A DNA stretch of 33,370 nucleotides, taken from Cytophagales bacterium (GTDB lineage Bacteria > Bacteroidota > Bacteroidia > Cytophagales > UBA9547). Both the position numbers and the translations under genes were made by a program. The notes under the pieces were generated by a model. The model did not search any database. It was not told where the DNA came from and saw nothing but the letters and a program-made list of their open reading frames with translations. Positions 9,501-17,956 of this stretch are shown here, one piece after another. Numbering within the stretch: the stretch's first letter is position 1; each line of letters starts with the position of its first letter. The stretch covers positions 1-33,370 of the forward strand of contig JAAFIH010000041.1 of assembly GCA_013297755.1 (NCBI GenBank), given 5' to 3'.

Positions 9501-10219
9501 CCAAAACAAAAAAATCTGAAGCTGGTTATGATGAAGACAATAAAGAAGAGATTTATACACCCACACTTGCTGCACTGCCAGGTACAGAAACTGAAGTAAA
9601 AGAAATAGATAAACTTACAAATTCAAATGGATGGACATCTAAAATGTACGTTGGTGGCCAAGTAACTGAAGAAAGAATAAAAAAAATGGCCAGTACAAAA
9701 GTTGTTCATATAGCCACACATGGTTTTTTTGAAAATGATAAAGCATCCAAACAAAAAGGACTGAAAACTGGAGGAGTTGCCGAAAATCCATTACTTAAAT
9801 CAGGTCTTATGTTGAGTGGCTCTGATATAACTGTTCAGAATAAGAAAAAAGGAATAATTTTACACAACAAAAATAAAGAAGAAGATGGCATTCTTACAGC
9901 TTATGAAGCCATGAATCTGAGTTTAGAAAATACAGATTTAGTCATACTTTCGGCCTGTGAAACTGGATTGGGAGAAGTGAAAAATGGAGAAGGCGTTTAT
10001 GGATTGCAACGCTCGTTTCAAGTAGCTGGTGCCAAATCTATAGTGAATAGTTTATGGACAGTAAACGACCAAACAACTATGCTGTTGATGACCAGTTTTT
10101 ATAAAGAATGGATACGCACAGGAGATAGAAAAACCGCTTTTAGAACAGCTCAATCTACCGTTCGTAAGCAATTTCCACATCCTTATTATTGGGGAGCTTT
10201 CGTAATGATTGGAGATTAA
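6533..10219 (+). CDS. Exported TPR-repeat protein with C-terminal CHAT protease domain
   Basis: A 1228-residue protein. The N-terminus is a signal peptide ending CFAQ; ITNC in the leader could instead be a weak lipobox. Residues about 90-680 contain roughly 14 tandem 42-residue TPRs of the kinesin-light-chain type, each near the pattern YA--LNNLA-LY---G-Y-EAE-LY--AL-I----G-KHP. A linker of about 250 residues follows, then a CHAT (caspase-HetF-associated) domain. Its catalytic dyad is intact: His1063 in ATHGFF and Cys1142 in LSACETGLG, followed by GGxxxxRSFQVAGA-like and WG-F--IG segments. TPR-CHAT proteins are presumed peptidases whose repeats bind partners or substrates. The export signal argues for periplasmic or surface action rather than a cytoplasmic CRISPR-type effector. 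No partner gene is adjacent; it converges on the Fur-family gene with a 9-bp gap. Confidence 0.9.
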   Translation: MKNIFLLLFCIIITNCFAQDLEYFKVQYDSCRVRFNHSQYDVSSKWLEENLPEAKFKQKEAVYWDMNNLLARCYVKLGKTKRAEQYFKETIEFYDTKPLKEKVHINNQSALINLAYLYFNTKQFAEAERYYIQAFELKKTQSGEQNPDYITLLNNVAVVLNVEGRNVKADSLYNVLTKLKKEVYTENSPEYMNTQYHRANLYKNTGRYIEAEPLYNQVVGFRRTNPGEKTPEYMNAYKHLGQLYTLQRKYAMAEPVFTRLIDLNKSLYGEKHKEYTESLNNLGQLYISMELYQNAEKLYLDVAEIRRNTLGKNDIDYAAANNNLGYLYRKMSKYLLSEKYYKKALDIYESNVGKKHGSYVATLVNLAGLYREMGRFVDSESRYKKAQDIYKETIGEDNIDYAGLLNNISLFYTELGKYDLAEDAYKNSLNVTEKVLGLEHPDYATTLNNLASLYKTMGRYEEAEGIYIRSSNIRKKVMGENNFDYATSLNNIGALYEIMGRYRDAEVFYQDALSIIKQIFGTKHPTYANQLNNLAGLYEITKEYDQAERLYTEALTIQSEVLGEKHPDYVLTLNNLALLQQKTGNFEKAEELYKKNISKTKVSYGVKHPNYATSLSNLAGLYETQARYKEAEGLYVQSLQIRKEAFGDKHPSYGVTLINLGRLYAALFNYAKADSMWNKATSMNLYQIQKYFPSMSEKEKGEFYATIRENFEQFNSYALLRYKRDPTILGKMYNNQLATKALLLNASNKLRQSIFASGDTVLIHDFKTWLNQKEFLSKVYAMPKEDIISQRINIDSLERLTNNSERLLSQKSDLFKTANSNQFYTWQDVKKQLKPNEVAMEIIRFPKFKFDSSGIYTDSVFYAALVVKPTSINSPELVLMREGYVMETKLLKYYRNAIKQQTINEYCYKYFWRDLGIALKGFKKVYISVDGAYNQLNINTLQNLQTQGYVFDEIEVQIVSNTKDLITHKSLPNPEKSIMLCGNPDFMMQPKTKKSEAGYDEDNKEEIYTPTLAALPGTETEVKEIDKLTNSNGWTSKMYVGGQVTEERIKKMASTKVVHIATHGFFENDKASKQKGLKTGGVAENPLLKSGLMLSGSDITVQNKKKGIILHNKNKEEDGILTAYEAMNLSLENTDLVILSACETGLGEVKNGEGVYGLQRSFQVAGAKSIVNSLWTVNDQTTMLLMTSFYKEWIRTGDRKTAFRTAQSTVRKQFPHPYYWGAFVMIGD

Positions 10220-10228
10220 CGGATATTT

Positions 10229-10645
10229 TTAATTCTTTTGACTACATTTAGGGCAAATTCCTTGAACTAACAATCCAATTTCGTGTGCTAAAAAACCATC
10301 AGGCATAACAAACGATGGTATTCTAGTTTTTTCAAGACAAGTGGTATCTAAACAAATCTCGCACTTAAAATGGACATGCTGATGGGTATGTTTATGGTCG
10401 TGGCAGGTATGGCAAAGTGCAAATTTTGAGGCCATACCATCATCTAAGACTTTATGCAAAATACCATTTTCTACAAAAGAATATAAAGTACGATAAATGG
10501 TTACTCTATCAAAGTTTGGTAATTTTTCTTCAATACTTGCGTGAGATAGAGCTACTGGATTATTCAAAAAAATATCTAAAATGCTTCTACGACCATCAGT
10601 AAGCCTTAAATTATGTTTTTTTAATATTTTTTCGGTTTCTATCAT
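10229..10645 (-). CDS. Fur-family metal-responsive transcriptional repressor
   Basis: A 138-residue protein, typical Fur length. Residues 1-75 form the winged-helix DNA-binding domain (LRLTDGRRSIL, then FDRVTIYRTLYSFVENGILHKV). The C-terminal part carries a His/Cys-rich metal region: C78, C81 and several His at 79-92, then the structural zinc pairs C95/C98 and C131/C134. The family binds Fe, Zn, Mn or haem, or senses peroxide, and represses uptake or stress genes. The very His-rich stretch between domains might favour zinc, but Fur, Zur and PerR cannot be separated by eye. It starts 15 bp after purQ on the same strand and is probably co-transcribed with it. Confidence 0.92.
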   Translation of the reverse strand: MIETEKILKKHNLRLTDGRRSILDIFLNNPVALSHASIEEKLPNFDRVTIYRTLYSFVENGILHKVLDDGMASKFALCHTCHDHKHTHQHVHFKCEICLDTTCLEKTRIPSFVMPDGFLAHEIGLLVQGICPKCSQKN

Positions 10646-10660
10646 TTACATACATATAAA

Positions 10661-11353
10661 TTATACTAAAGAATATTGCAAAAGTGAAGCAAATATGGCT
10701 TGACCATCAGTATTTTTTAAATCTACATCCATAGCACGTTCTGGGTGTGGCATCATACCAAACACATTTTTAGTCTTGTTGCATACGCCAGCAATATCAT
10801 AGATAGAACCATTGGGATTGGCCTTGTCAGACACATTTCCTTGCATATCTGTATATTGAAATAGAATCTGATCGTTGTCTTGAAGAGATTTTAAAGTATC
10901 AGCATCTGTGTAGTATCTACCATCGCCATGAGCAATAGGTATGTTATAAACGGAATTAAAATCTAAATTTTTTGTCAGAAGAGCAGATGTAGAAATGGGT
11001 TTAATATATTGATTTTGGCACACAAAAAGTCTACCAGCATTACGAATCAAAGCACCTGGCAATAATCCAGCTTCAGTAAGAATTTGAAAACCATTGCAAA
11101 CCCCCAAAACTAACCCACCCTTGTTGGCATGCTCAACAACCAACGACATAATAGGCGAAAAACGAGCAATAGCTCCAGAGCGTAAATAGTCGCCATACGA
11201 AAACCCTCCTGGCACAACAATACAATCGCTTCCTTGTAAATCAGTATCTTTATGCCAAAGTTTTACTACTTTCTGCCCCATAATTGTACCAATGGCATAC
11301 ACCATATCTTCATCACAATTAGATCCTGGAAATACTACAACGCCAAATTTCAT
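10661..11353 (-). CDS. purQ: Phosphoribosylformylglycinamidine synthase, glutaminase subunit PurQ
   Basis: A 230-residue class I glutamine amidotransferase. It supplies ammonia from glutamine to PurL for the ATP-dependent conversion of FGAR to FGAM, step four of purine synthesis, in the cytoplasm. Visible signatures are VVVFPGSNCDEDM at the N-terminus, PGGFSYGDYLRSGAIA, the nucleophile Cys86 in GVCNGFQ, and the His203/Glu205 pair in MMPHPERAMD. Length and motifs fit the stand-alone PurQ used with small-type PurL; purL and purS are not in this window. It follows the OFA transporter gene by 59 bp and precedes the Fur-family gene by 15 bp. Confidence 0.97.
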   Translation of the reverse strand: MKFGVVVFPGSNCDEDMVYAIGTIMGQKVVKLWHKDTDLQGSDCIVVPGGFSYGDYLRSGAIARFSPIMSLVVEHANKGGLVLGVCNGFQILTEAGLLPGALIRNAGRLFVCQNQYIKPISTSALLTKNLDFNSVYNIPIAHGDGRYYTDADTLKSLQDNDQILFQYTDMQGNVSDKANPNGSIYDIAGVCNKTKNVFGMMPHPERAMDVDLKNTDGQAIFASLLQYSLV

Positions 11354-11412
11354 TTTAAACTTTTTTCTTTTTAAGTGGTAAAATTAATTTTTATTTACAA
11401 AGTTTTTTAAAA

Positions 11413-12579
11413 CTATTTCACTACAATTTTACGAGTATTATAAAATAATAAACCCAAACCTGTAATACAAGCTGATAGTAAAATTGGTAAGATATAAGAT
11501 TGATTAATATCAAATAATTTCCCTGCAATAATGGGGCCCAAAACACCAGCAAACCCAAATGCCATAAAAACAAATGGATAAACCAACCCATATTTATCAA
11601 CCCCATAAACTTGTAGTGTTTTGGCAGCAAACAATACCATGCAAGAACTATATCCAACGCCTATCATTAATACTAAAATATTAACAGCAAAAACATTATT
11701 AGCCAAGAAACTTATTCCACATAAAGCTGTCAGTAAGATAGAATAAGCAATAAACAACGACTTATCGACACCTATTTTATCGATGACAAATCCCCATACT
11801 ACACGGCCAGTCATATTGCCAAGTGATAATATTAAAATACAATTAGTGGCTATATCATCTGTAAAAGATAGAGAAAGCACAATCGATTTTGCATTTCCTA
11901 TGATTTGCAAACCTGCAAAACTGCCAGCAAACATTGTCAAAAATAGTATCCAATAGTTTCTATCTTTCATTAGCATTGCTGGAGAGAAGTTACTACTAAG
12001 TACTGTGTTTTGAGCCATACCATCATATTTTAAAAAAGTGGTACACAGCATTATCAAAGCACCATATATATATCCCAAAGTTTGAAAAATAGAAAGTACA
12101 GAAATATCAGGTTGTTCTATTTGCAAATATTTAACAACATAAGTGAGCAAGATAGCTCCTGCTCCAAACCCACCTACAGATATTCCAGTAGCTAATCCTT
12201 TGTTCATTGGAAAATTTTTGGCAGGAACTACCAAGCAGCACACATAACCAAACCCTGTGCCAATACCACAAAGTAGTCCAATACTTAAACAAATATTTAG
12301 AAAGTCGCCACCAGAAAGCGAGGCCAAAAAATAACCACAATACAAAAATACAGCACCAATAATAGCCACTTTTTGTGGACCAAACTTGCGTTCAAGCCTT
12401 CCCGAAAAAATCATGCTTGTAGCAAACGACATCAGTGTAAGGCCTACGATTATTTGTGTTTGTAACGTAGAATAACCAAACTGCTTTTTGAGCATGGGCA
12501 CAAAAATACTCCAAGCATAAACTCCACCCAAACAAAGTTGAATAAGAGCTGATGCAACCACTGAAATGTATTTATTCAT
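11413..12579 (-). CDS. MFS transporter, oxalate/formate antiporter (OFA) type
   Basis: A 388-residue membrane protein with about 12 hydrophobic segments. The start LCLGGVYAWSIFVPML (residues 15-30) is the hallmark of the OFA subgroup of the major facilitator superfamily. The loop between helices 2 and 3 has SGRLERKFGPQKV, a variant of the MFS G-x-L-x-D/E-R-x-G signature, and the matching loop in the second half has GRVVWGFVIDKIG. The subgroup contains oxalate/formate exchangers and several putative monocarboxylate carriers, so the substrate here cannot be assigned. It is first in a possible minus-strand run with purQ and the Fur-family gene, although a metabolic link is not obvious. Confidence 0.88.
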   Translation of the reverse strand: MNKYISVVASALIQLCLGGVYAWSIFVPMLKKQFGYSTLQTQIIVGLTLMSFATSMIFSGRLERKFGPQKVAIIGAVFLYCGYFLASLSGGDFLNICLSIGLLCGIGTGFGYVCCLVVPAKNFPMNKGLATGISVGGFGAGAILLTYVVKYLQIEQPDISVLSIFQTLGYIYGALIMLCTTFLKYDGMAQNTVLSSNFSPAMLMKDRNYWILFLTMFAGSFAGLQIIGNAKSIVLSLSFTDDIATNCILILSLGNMTGRVVWGFVIDKIGVDKSLFIAYSILLTALCGISFLANNVFAVNILVLMIGVGYSSCMVLFAAKTLQVYGVDKYGLVYPFVFMAFGFAGVLGPIIAGKLFDINQSYILPILLSACITGLGLLFYNTRKIVVK

Positions 12580-13128
12580 AAATAGATAACTATAAATTAC
12601 TGTTTTTATTTGACTAAAGGGAACTTATAAAAAACCACCCATCATTCCATCTACATTACGGCAAAACAACAGTTTTGAACAAGGTAATTTGCTGTATCTA
12701 GAGTAAGTTTTTTGAAAATGAAATGAAAATTTTTATTTCCCTGAATTTTGCATTAATATATTTTTTTGTAAAAAAAATAAAAAAAAATGAATTTATTTTA
12801 AAAAATAAAATTAAATATAAATTTAAGTGTAATAAATGATTTTAAAAGATTCCATTATTAGTTAAAATACTTAGGGCAAAATTTTGATATATGTAACAAA
12901 AGTAAGAACATTATTTCTAAACAATATCTTTTTTTTAAAACTCATTTAAAAATATTAAATAAATAAATATATTACTCTTACTTTTAGTTTTTCAATTTAA
13001 TATTACTTGATAAATTGCAATGAATAAATTATTTTTTAAAACAAGTTATATTATATTATGCCAAATTATTTATCAATTTTTTTGTTATATAATTTCAATC
13101 TTTTTAATTTGGCACTTTATTTCAAAAT
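12580..13128. other. AT-rich intergenic region between divergent genes
   Basis: About 550 bp, extremely AT-rich, with many A and T runs and no credible reading frame. It must contain the start signals of the minus-strand transporter and the plus-strand DUF5606 gene. Apart from the promoter-like element at 12897-12924, I see no defined structure. Confidence 0.5.
12897..12924 (-). promoter_or_regulatory. Candidate promoter for the OFA transporter operon
   Basis: On the minus strand TTG (12924-12922) is followed after 17 bp by TACTTTTG (12904-12897), matching the Bacteroidota -33/-7 pattern with slightly short spacing. It would give a leader of about 310 nt, which is long, so another promoter nearer the gene is possible. 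Confidence 0.3.
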
Positions 13129-13686
13129 ATGATAGATTTCAAAAGTTTAGCTTCGATTAATGGTATGTCTGGTTTATTTATCATCGTAAAGCCAACAAGG
13201 CTTGGCGTGATATTAGAAAGCCTTGATGCCAACAAAAGCAGATTAGTAATAAATAATAATAGTAGGGTTTCGATTTTAAAAGATATTTCAATCTACACTT
13301 CAGATGCCGATGGCAATATGCCATTAGAGAAGGTAATGAAATCAATCTTTGATATTTTTGAAAATAATATTAATGTAACCCCAAAATCACCAGATAACGA
13401 ACTTAGAGCTTTTCTAAAAAAAGCACTTCCAAATTATGACGAAAGTCGTGTATATGCGTCTGATATAAAAAAATTAGTAAGTTGGTATATAATTTTAATG
13501 CAAAACGACCCACTAATTTTTACAAACAAAGAAGCAGAACCAGAAGCTAAAATCGATTCTAGTGGAGACGAAAATTTACAAAATATTGAAACTGAAAAGA
13601 AACCTTCAAAATCAACTGAAACCAAATCAAAAGAATCAAAAGAAACTAAAGAAGTAAAACCAAAATCTACCAAATCACAAAAATAA
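13129..13686 (+). CDS. DUF5606 family protein
   Basis: A 185-residue protein whose first ~135 residues fit DUF5606, a conserved Bacteroidota family of unknown function. The N-terminal block (ASINGMSGLFIIV--TRLGVILESLD--KSRLVINNNSRVSILKDISIYT) looks like a small beta-barrel, followed by a helical part with LRAFLKKALPNYDESRVYASDIKKLVSWY. The last ~45 residues are a low-complexity Lys/Glu/Ser/Thr tail, probably disordered. There is no signal peptide or membrane segment, so it is cytoplasmic. It lies about 210 bp upstream of asnS on the same strand. The family function is unknown and nothing here adds to it. Confidence 0.85.
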   Translation: MIDFKSLASINGMSGLFIIVKPTRLGVILESLDANKSRLVINNNSRVSILKDISIYTSDADGNMPLEKVMKSIFDIFENNINVTPKSPDNELRAFLKKALPNYDESRVYASDIKKLVSWYIILMQNDPLIFTNKEAEPEAKIDSSGDENLQNIETEKKPSKSTETKSKESKETKEVKPKSTKSQK

Positions 13687-13897
13687 CTCTTTCTGTAGTT
13701 GTTTTATGTGTAGGAAACTTTTAAAAACTTTATTTTTTTGTTTTTTTATTTTAAGCAATCAAAACTAAGGATTTAATGGATAGGTTTTTAGGATTATGTT
13801 ATGTTTTAGCTTTAAATAATTCAGAAGTTTTTAGAAGTTGCCTTAGTATACATTACTCTTTTTTTATCAAAAATTAATTTTGGAAATATCTAAAAAT

Positions 13898-15283
13898 ATG
13901 CAAAGAATTAAAATTAAAGATTTGTTGAAATCAACAAATTATGGCTCAAAAGTATGTATAAAAGGATGGGTACGCTCCAAACGTGACAGCAAAACTGTGG
14001 CTTTTGTAGCCATTAACGATGGCTCTATCATACACAATATACAAGCAGTAATAGATACACCTAACTTTGAAGAAGACTATCTTAAAGATGTGCAAACGGG
14101 AGCCTGTGTAAAAATCGAAGGCACATTGGTACAATCTCAAGGCAAAGGGCAAAGTGTAGAAATACAAGCATCTAGCGTAGAAGTATATGGCAAAGCAGAT
14201 CCAGAAACTTTTCCTTTACAGAAAAAAGGACACAGTTTAGAATTTTTGAGAGAAATAGCTCACTTGAGGCCAAGAACAAACACTTTTGGTGCAATCTTAC
14301 GAATGCGTCATGCTATGGCTTTTGCAGTACATCAATTTTTTAACTCCAAAGGTTTTGTATATGTGCACACACCCATCATAACAGGGGCCGATTGCGAAGG
14401 TGCAGGCGAAATGTTTAGGGTTACAACCATGGATTTGAAAAAAATACCTATCGAAAATGGCCAAGTCAATTTTGAAAATGATTTTTTTGGAAAAGAAACA
14501 AGTCTGACCGTTTCTGGACAGCTCAATGGCGAATTGGCTGCAATGGCATTGGGCGAAATTTATACCTTTGGACCTACTTTTAGGGCCGAAAACTCTAATA
14601 CTTCACGTCATTTGGCCGAATTTTGGATGATAGAACCCGAAGTTGCATTTAATGAATTGGATGATAATATGAATTTGGCCGAAGATTTTTTGAAATATTT
14701 AGTAAAATATGCTCTCGAAAATTGTAGCGATGATTTAGAATTTCTTACCAATTTATATGACAAAGAATTGATAAATAAATTAAAATTTGTGGTAGAAAAT
14801 GATTTCATACGCCTAACCTATACAGAAGGAGTAGAAATTTTAAAGCATTGTGGACACAAATTTGAATATAAAGTAGATTGGGGTACAGATTTGCAATCAG
14901 AACACGAGCGTTATTTAGTTGAAAAACATTTTAAAAAACCCGTAATTCTTACAAATTATCCAAAAGAAATTAAGGCCTTTTATATGAAACAAGATGCCGA
15001 TGGCAAAACTGTAAGAGCAATGGATGTATTATTTCCTGGCATTGGCGAAATAATTGGCGGTTCTCAAAGAGAAGAAAATTATGAAAAATTGATAGCCAGA
15101 GTCAGAGAACTGGGAATGTCAGAAAAAGAACTTTGGTGGTACTTAGACACTAGAAAATTTGGCACTGCACCACATGCAGGTTTTGGACTTGGGTTTGAAC
15201 GACTGATGCTATTTGTAACAGGTATGGGAAACATAAGAGATGTAATTCCTTTTCCTAGAACACCAAAAAATGCCGAATTTTAG
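13898..15283 (+). CDS. asnS: Asparagine-tRNA ligase
   Basis: A class IIb aminoacyl-tRNA synthetase that activates asparagine with ATP and charges tRNA-Asn in the cytoplasm. The N-terminal OB-fold anticodon-binding domain is visible ([26 protein letters not shown]). The catalytic core has motif 2 ([25 protein letters not shown]) and motif 3 ([16 protein letters not shown]). [11 protein letters not shown] precedes the catalytic domain as in other AsnRS. I chose the ATG at 13898 (461 residues) over an in-frame TTG at 13880, because the protein then begins [10 protein letters not shown] and the length matches the usual ~466. A TAATTTTG box (13875-13882), resembling a Bacteroidota -7 element, lies just before this ATG and would give a very short leader. 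Confidence 0.96.
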   Translation: MQRIKIKDLLKSTNYGSKVCIKGWVRSKRDSKTVAFVAINDGSIIHNIQAVIDTPNFEEDYLKDVQTGACVKIEGTLVQSQGKGQSVEIQASSVEVYGKADPETFPLQKKGHSLEFLREIAHLRPRTNTFGAILRMRHAMAFAVHQFFNSKGFVYVHTPIITGADCEGAGEMFRVTTMDLKKIPIENGQVNFENDFFGKETSLTVSGQLNGELAAMALGEIYTFGPTFRAENSNTSRHLAEFWMIEPEVAFNELDDNMNLAEDFLKYLVKYALENCSDDLEFLTNLYDKELINKLKFVVENDFIRLTYTEGVEILKHCGHKFEYKVDWGTDLQSEHERYLVEKHFKKPVILTNYPKEIKAFYMKQDADGKTVRAMDVLFPGIGEIIGGSQREENYEKLIARVRELGMSEKELWWYLDTRKFGTAPHAGFGLGFERLMLFVTGMGNIRDVIPFPRTPKNAEF

Positions 15284-15298
15284 CATTATTTTAGAAAA

Positions 15299-15375
15299 TA
15301 ATCAATAATCAATAATCAATTATCAATAATCAATAATCAATAATCAATAATCAATAATCAATAATCAATAATCAA
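15299..15375. repeat. Heptanucleotide tandem repeat, 11 copies of TAATCAA
   Basis: Eleven contiguous 7-bp units fill nearly all of the 94-bp gap between asnS and ppnP. Ten are identical and the fourth is TTATCAA. A partial twelfth unit (TAAT) merges into the ppnP ATG at 15378. Such short arrays change copy number by slippage. Because it lies directly before the start codon, it would alter leader length and ribosome access rather than reading frame. Confidence 0.95.
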
Positions 15376-15377
15376 TA

Positions 15378-15659
15378 ATGATACAAGTAAACGAATATTT
15401 TGGTGGCAAAGTAAAATCAATGGTTGTAAATGGGGTAGCAGGCAAAGAAACTGTGGGTGTGATGCTACCTGGCGAATACGAATTTGGAACCTCTCAAAAA
15501 GAAATAATGACAGTTATTACTGGTGCATTAGTTGTAAAATTGCCTGGAGAATCTAGCTGGGATGTTTTTCAAAAAGGCGAAGCCTTTGAAGTACCTGCCA
15601 ACCAAAAATTTCAGCTCAAAGTATATGTAGATACTGCTTATTTATGTCAATATTTATAA
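15378..15659 (+). CDS. ppnP: Pyrimidine/purine nucleoside phosphorylase PpnP
   Basis: A 93-residue cupin-fold protein of the PpnP (former DUF1255, YaiE) family, essentially the length of the E. coli enzyme. The family phosphorolyses many nucleosides to base plus ribose-1-phosphate in the cytoplasm. The sequence follows the family throughout: [24 protein letters not shown], then [10 protein letters not shown] and a C-terminal [13 protein letters not shown] segment. No ribosome-binding site is visible, since the heptamer array runs straight into the start codon. The dipeptidyl-peptidase gene begins 5 bp after the stop, implying co-transcription. Confidence 0.95.
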   Translation: MIQVNEYFGGKVKSMVVNGVAGKETVGVMLPGEYEFGTSQKEIMTVITGALVVKLPGESSWDVFQKGEAFEVPANQKFQLKVYVDTAYLCQYL

Positions 15660-15664
15660 TATAA

Positions 15665-17956
15665 ATGTCGACTATTTCTTACAATCCAAAACAAACCATG
15701 TTTTGGATTGTTTGTTTATTTTTAACTATCCCATCTAAAGTATTTTCCCAAACAATAAGTCTTGAAGATATTTGGCTTAACAATACTTTTGCTCAAAAAT
15801 CTTTTGACGATTACCAATTTTCTACATCTGGCAATACATACTTCAAAACAATTTTAAATCCTAAAACGAACAAAACTGAACTTGCCTTATTTGATTTAAT
15901 AACAGATAAAAAAAGAGCTGTAAAATGTATTTTATCTGACTTTAAATTTAGTAATAAAGCGTTAGAAGTTGATGAGTATTTTTGGGATGATAATGAAACA
16001 AAATTACTCTTACAAACACAAACTGAATATATCTACAGAAGATCAACAAAGGCTGTTTATTATGTATACGACCTAGCCACCCAAAAACTTGAAGCCGTAG
16101 CTGATACCCAAAAACTAACCCAATGTGGATTTTCTCCTGATGCAAAAAAAATAGCATATACCAAAGACAACAACCTGTATATCAAAGACTTAGTTGCCAA
16201 AAAAACTAATTCAATTACTAAAAATGGCAAGTTAAACACCCTCATTCATGGTACTTCAGATTGGGTATATGAAGAAGAGTTTGAAATAGTAAAATGCTTT
16301 TTTTGGAATAAATTGAGTAATAAAATTGCTTTTCTAACATTTGACGAATCAGATGTTAAAACTTACAATATGCAAATATGGGGAAATGATTTATATCCAA
16401 TAGATTATATTTATAAATACCCAAAAGCTGGCGAAAAAAATGCTAAAGTTTCTGTTTCGGTGTATGATACTGAAACTAATACTACAAAATTGATTTTTGA
16501 TGGAAACAAAACTGACGCTTATGTTCCAAGACTTTCTTGGACCAACAACAACAATGTACTTTCAGTAACACATCTCAATAGAAATCAAGATTCGCTTACA
16601 ATAGTGCATTATAATGTAATAAATGATAGTACACATGCAATTTTAAACCTAACATCTGGTACTTATGTTTCAATCACTGATGATTTTTATTATCTAAAAA
16701 ACAATGATTTATTGCTATACAAATCCAATGATAACGAAAACAACATTCAAATTTTGGATTTGAAATCAAAAAAAATAACACCATTGACAAATGCTAAAAT
16801 CGGAAAATATTATGATAAATATCCTATACAGTATATTGTGGCTGTAGATGAGAAAAATAAAAAAATATACTATACCGCCAAAGATATACCACCATTGAAT
16901 CAACATTTATTTTCAATCAATTTTGATGGAACCAACAATAAAAAACTAACAACAATAGCTGGCGTAAATTCAGTCAATATTGATCCAACTTGCCAATATT
17001 TTTTGCTAACAAATAGTACTATCAAACAAGGTAATTCTTACTCATTGCACTATTGTTCAGATGGTAGCAAGATTAAAGATTTGGAATCAAATAATGAATT
17101 TAAAGAGAAAATTATTAAAAATAAATTTGTAAATCCTACTTTTCATTCTTTTACCTACATAGATTCAACTTCAAAAAGTACAAGTTCTGATGGGAATGTA
17201 GATTATAATTCTATTTTATTAAATTATTACTTAATCAAGCCCCATAATTTTGATTCAACCAAAAAATATCCAGTATTGGTTTATTTTTATGGTGGACCTG
17301 GGTCTCAAGAAGTGATTAATGAATGGCAAGGCAAAAATTATCTATGGTTTCAACATCTGCTCAGTCAGGGTTTTATAGTGGCTTGTTGTGATAATAGAGG
17401 TACTGGTGGACGTGGTATGGCTTTTCAACAATCGACAAACCATAAATTAGGTCAGTATGAAACTCAAGATCAGATAGCTTTTGGGCGATTTTTATGTTTA
17501 AAACCTTATGTTGACGCATCTAAAATGGCCACTTTTGGATGGAGCTTTGGCGGCTATCTCAGTCTTTTGACTATACTTAAAGGTAGTGATGTTTTTGGTG
17601 CAGCCATTGCTGTTGCTCCAGTTACGAGTTGGCGTTTTTATGATACTATTTATACAGAGCGATATTTGAAAAATCCTACTGATAATGCCAAAGGATACGA
17701 TGATAATTCTCCGCTAAACTTTGCAAATAATTTGAAAGGAAAATTACTATTAATACATGGCACTGGCGATGACAATGTACACTACCAAAACACTATTGCT
17801 ATGCAACAAGCACTGCAACACGCGGGCAAACATTTTGAAACATACACCTACCCAGACAAATCTCATGGAATAAGTGGTGGCAAAACAAGATTTCACCTTT
17901 ACCAAAAGATGACAAATTTTTTATTAGATTTTGCAAAAAATAAATCAAATAATTGA
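15665..17956 (+). CDS. Dipeptidyl peptidase IV (S9B family prolyl peptidase)
   Basis: A 763-residue exported serine peptidase that removes X-Pro or X-Ala dipeptides from peptide N-termini. The signal peptide core is MFWIVCLFLTIPSKVFSQ; translation might begin at that Met (residue 12). An N-terminal beta-propeller carries DWVYEEEFE, whose Glu204/Glu205 match the N-terminus-binding glutamates of human DPP4. The C-terminal alpha/beta-hydrolase domain has the triad Ser627 (GWSFGGY), Asp702 (HGTGDDNVH) and His734 (DKSHGI), with the same 32-residue Asp-His spacing as human DPP4. It probably acts in the periplasm to process peptides. Last gene of the asnS-ppnP-DPP run; no clear terminator follows. 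Confidence 0.95.
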   Translation: MSTISYNPKQTMFWIVCLFLTIPSKVFSQTISLEDIWLNNTFAQKSFDDYQFSTSGNTYFKTILNPKTNKTELALFDLITDKKRAVKCILSDFKFSNKALEVDEYFWDDNETKLLLQTQTEYIYRRSTKAVYYVYDLATQKLEAVADTQKLTQCGFSPDAKKIAYTKDNNLYIKDLVAKKTNSITKNGKLNTLIHGTSDWVYEEEFEIVKCFFWNKLSNKIAFLTFDESDVKTYNMQIWGNDLYPIDYIYKYPKAGEKNAKVSVSVYDTETNTTKLIFDGNKTDAYVPRLSWTNNNNVLSVTHLNRNQDSLTIVHYNVINDSTHAILNLTSGTYVSITDDFYYLKNNDLLLYKSNDNENNIQILDLKSKKITPLTNAKIGKYYDKYPIQYIVAVDEKNKKIYYTAKDIPPLNQHLFSINFDGTNNKKLTTIAGVNSVNIDPTCQYFLLTNSTIKQGNSYSLHYCSDGSKIKDLESNNEFKEKIIKNKFVNPTFHSFTYIDSTSKSTSSDGNVDYNSILLNYYLIKPHNFDSTKKYPVLVYFYGGPGSQEVINEWQGKNYLWFQHLLSQGFIVACCDNRGTGGRGMAFQQSTNHKLGQYETQDQIAFGRFLCLKPYVDASKMATFGWSFGGYLSLLTILKGSDVFGAAIAVAPVTSWRFYDTIYTERYLKNPTDNAKGYDDNSPLNFANNLKGKLLLIHGTGDDNVHYQNTIAMQQALQHAGKHFETYTYPDKSHGISGGKTRFHLYQKMTNFLLDFAKNKSNN

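Noticed and set aside
6533-10219. TPR-CHAT protein as a type III-E CRISPR (Craspase) component
   Set aside because: There is no gRAMP/Cas7-11 or CRISPR array here and the protein carries an export signal, unlike cytoplasmic Craspase TPR-CHAT.
13776-13877. 33-codon frame starting MDRFLGLCYVL before asnS
   Set aside because: No ribosome-binding signal, no recognisable family, and composition like the surrounding AT-rich spacer.
15299-15375. Possible CRISPR array
   Set aside because: The units are contiguous 7-mers without spacers, so it is a simple tandem repeat.
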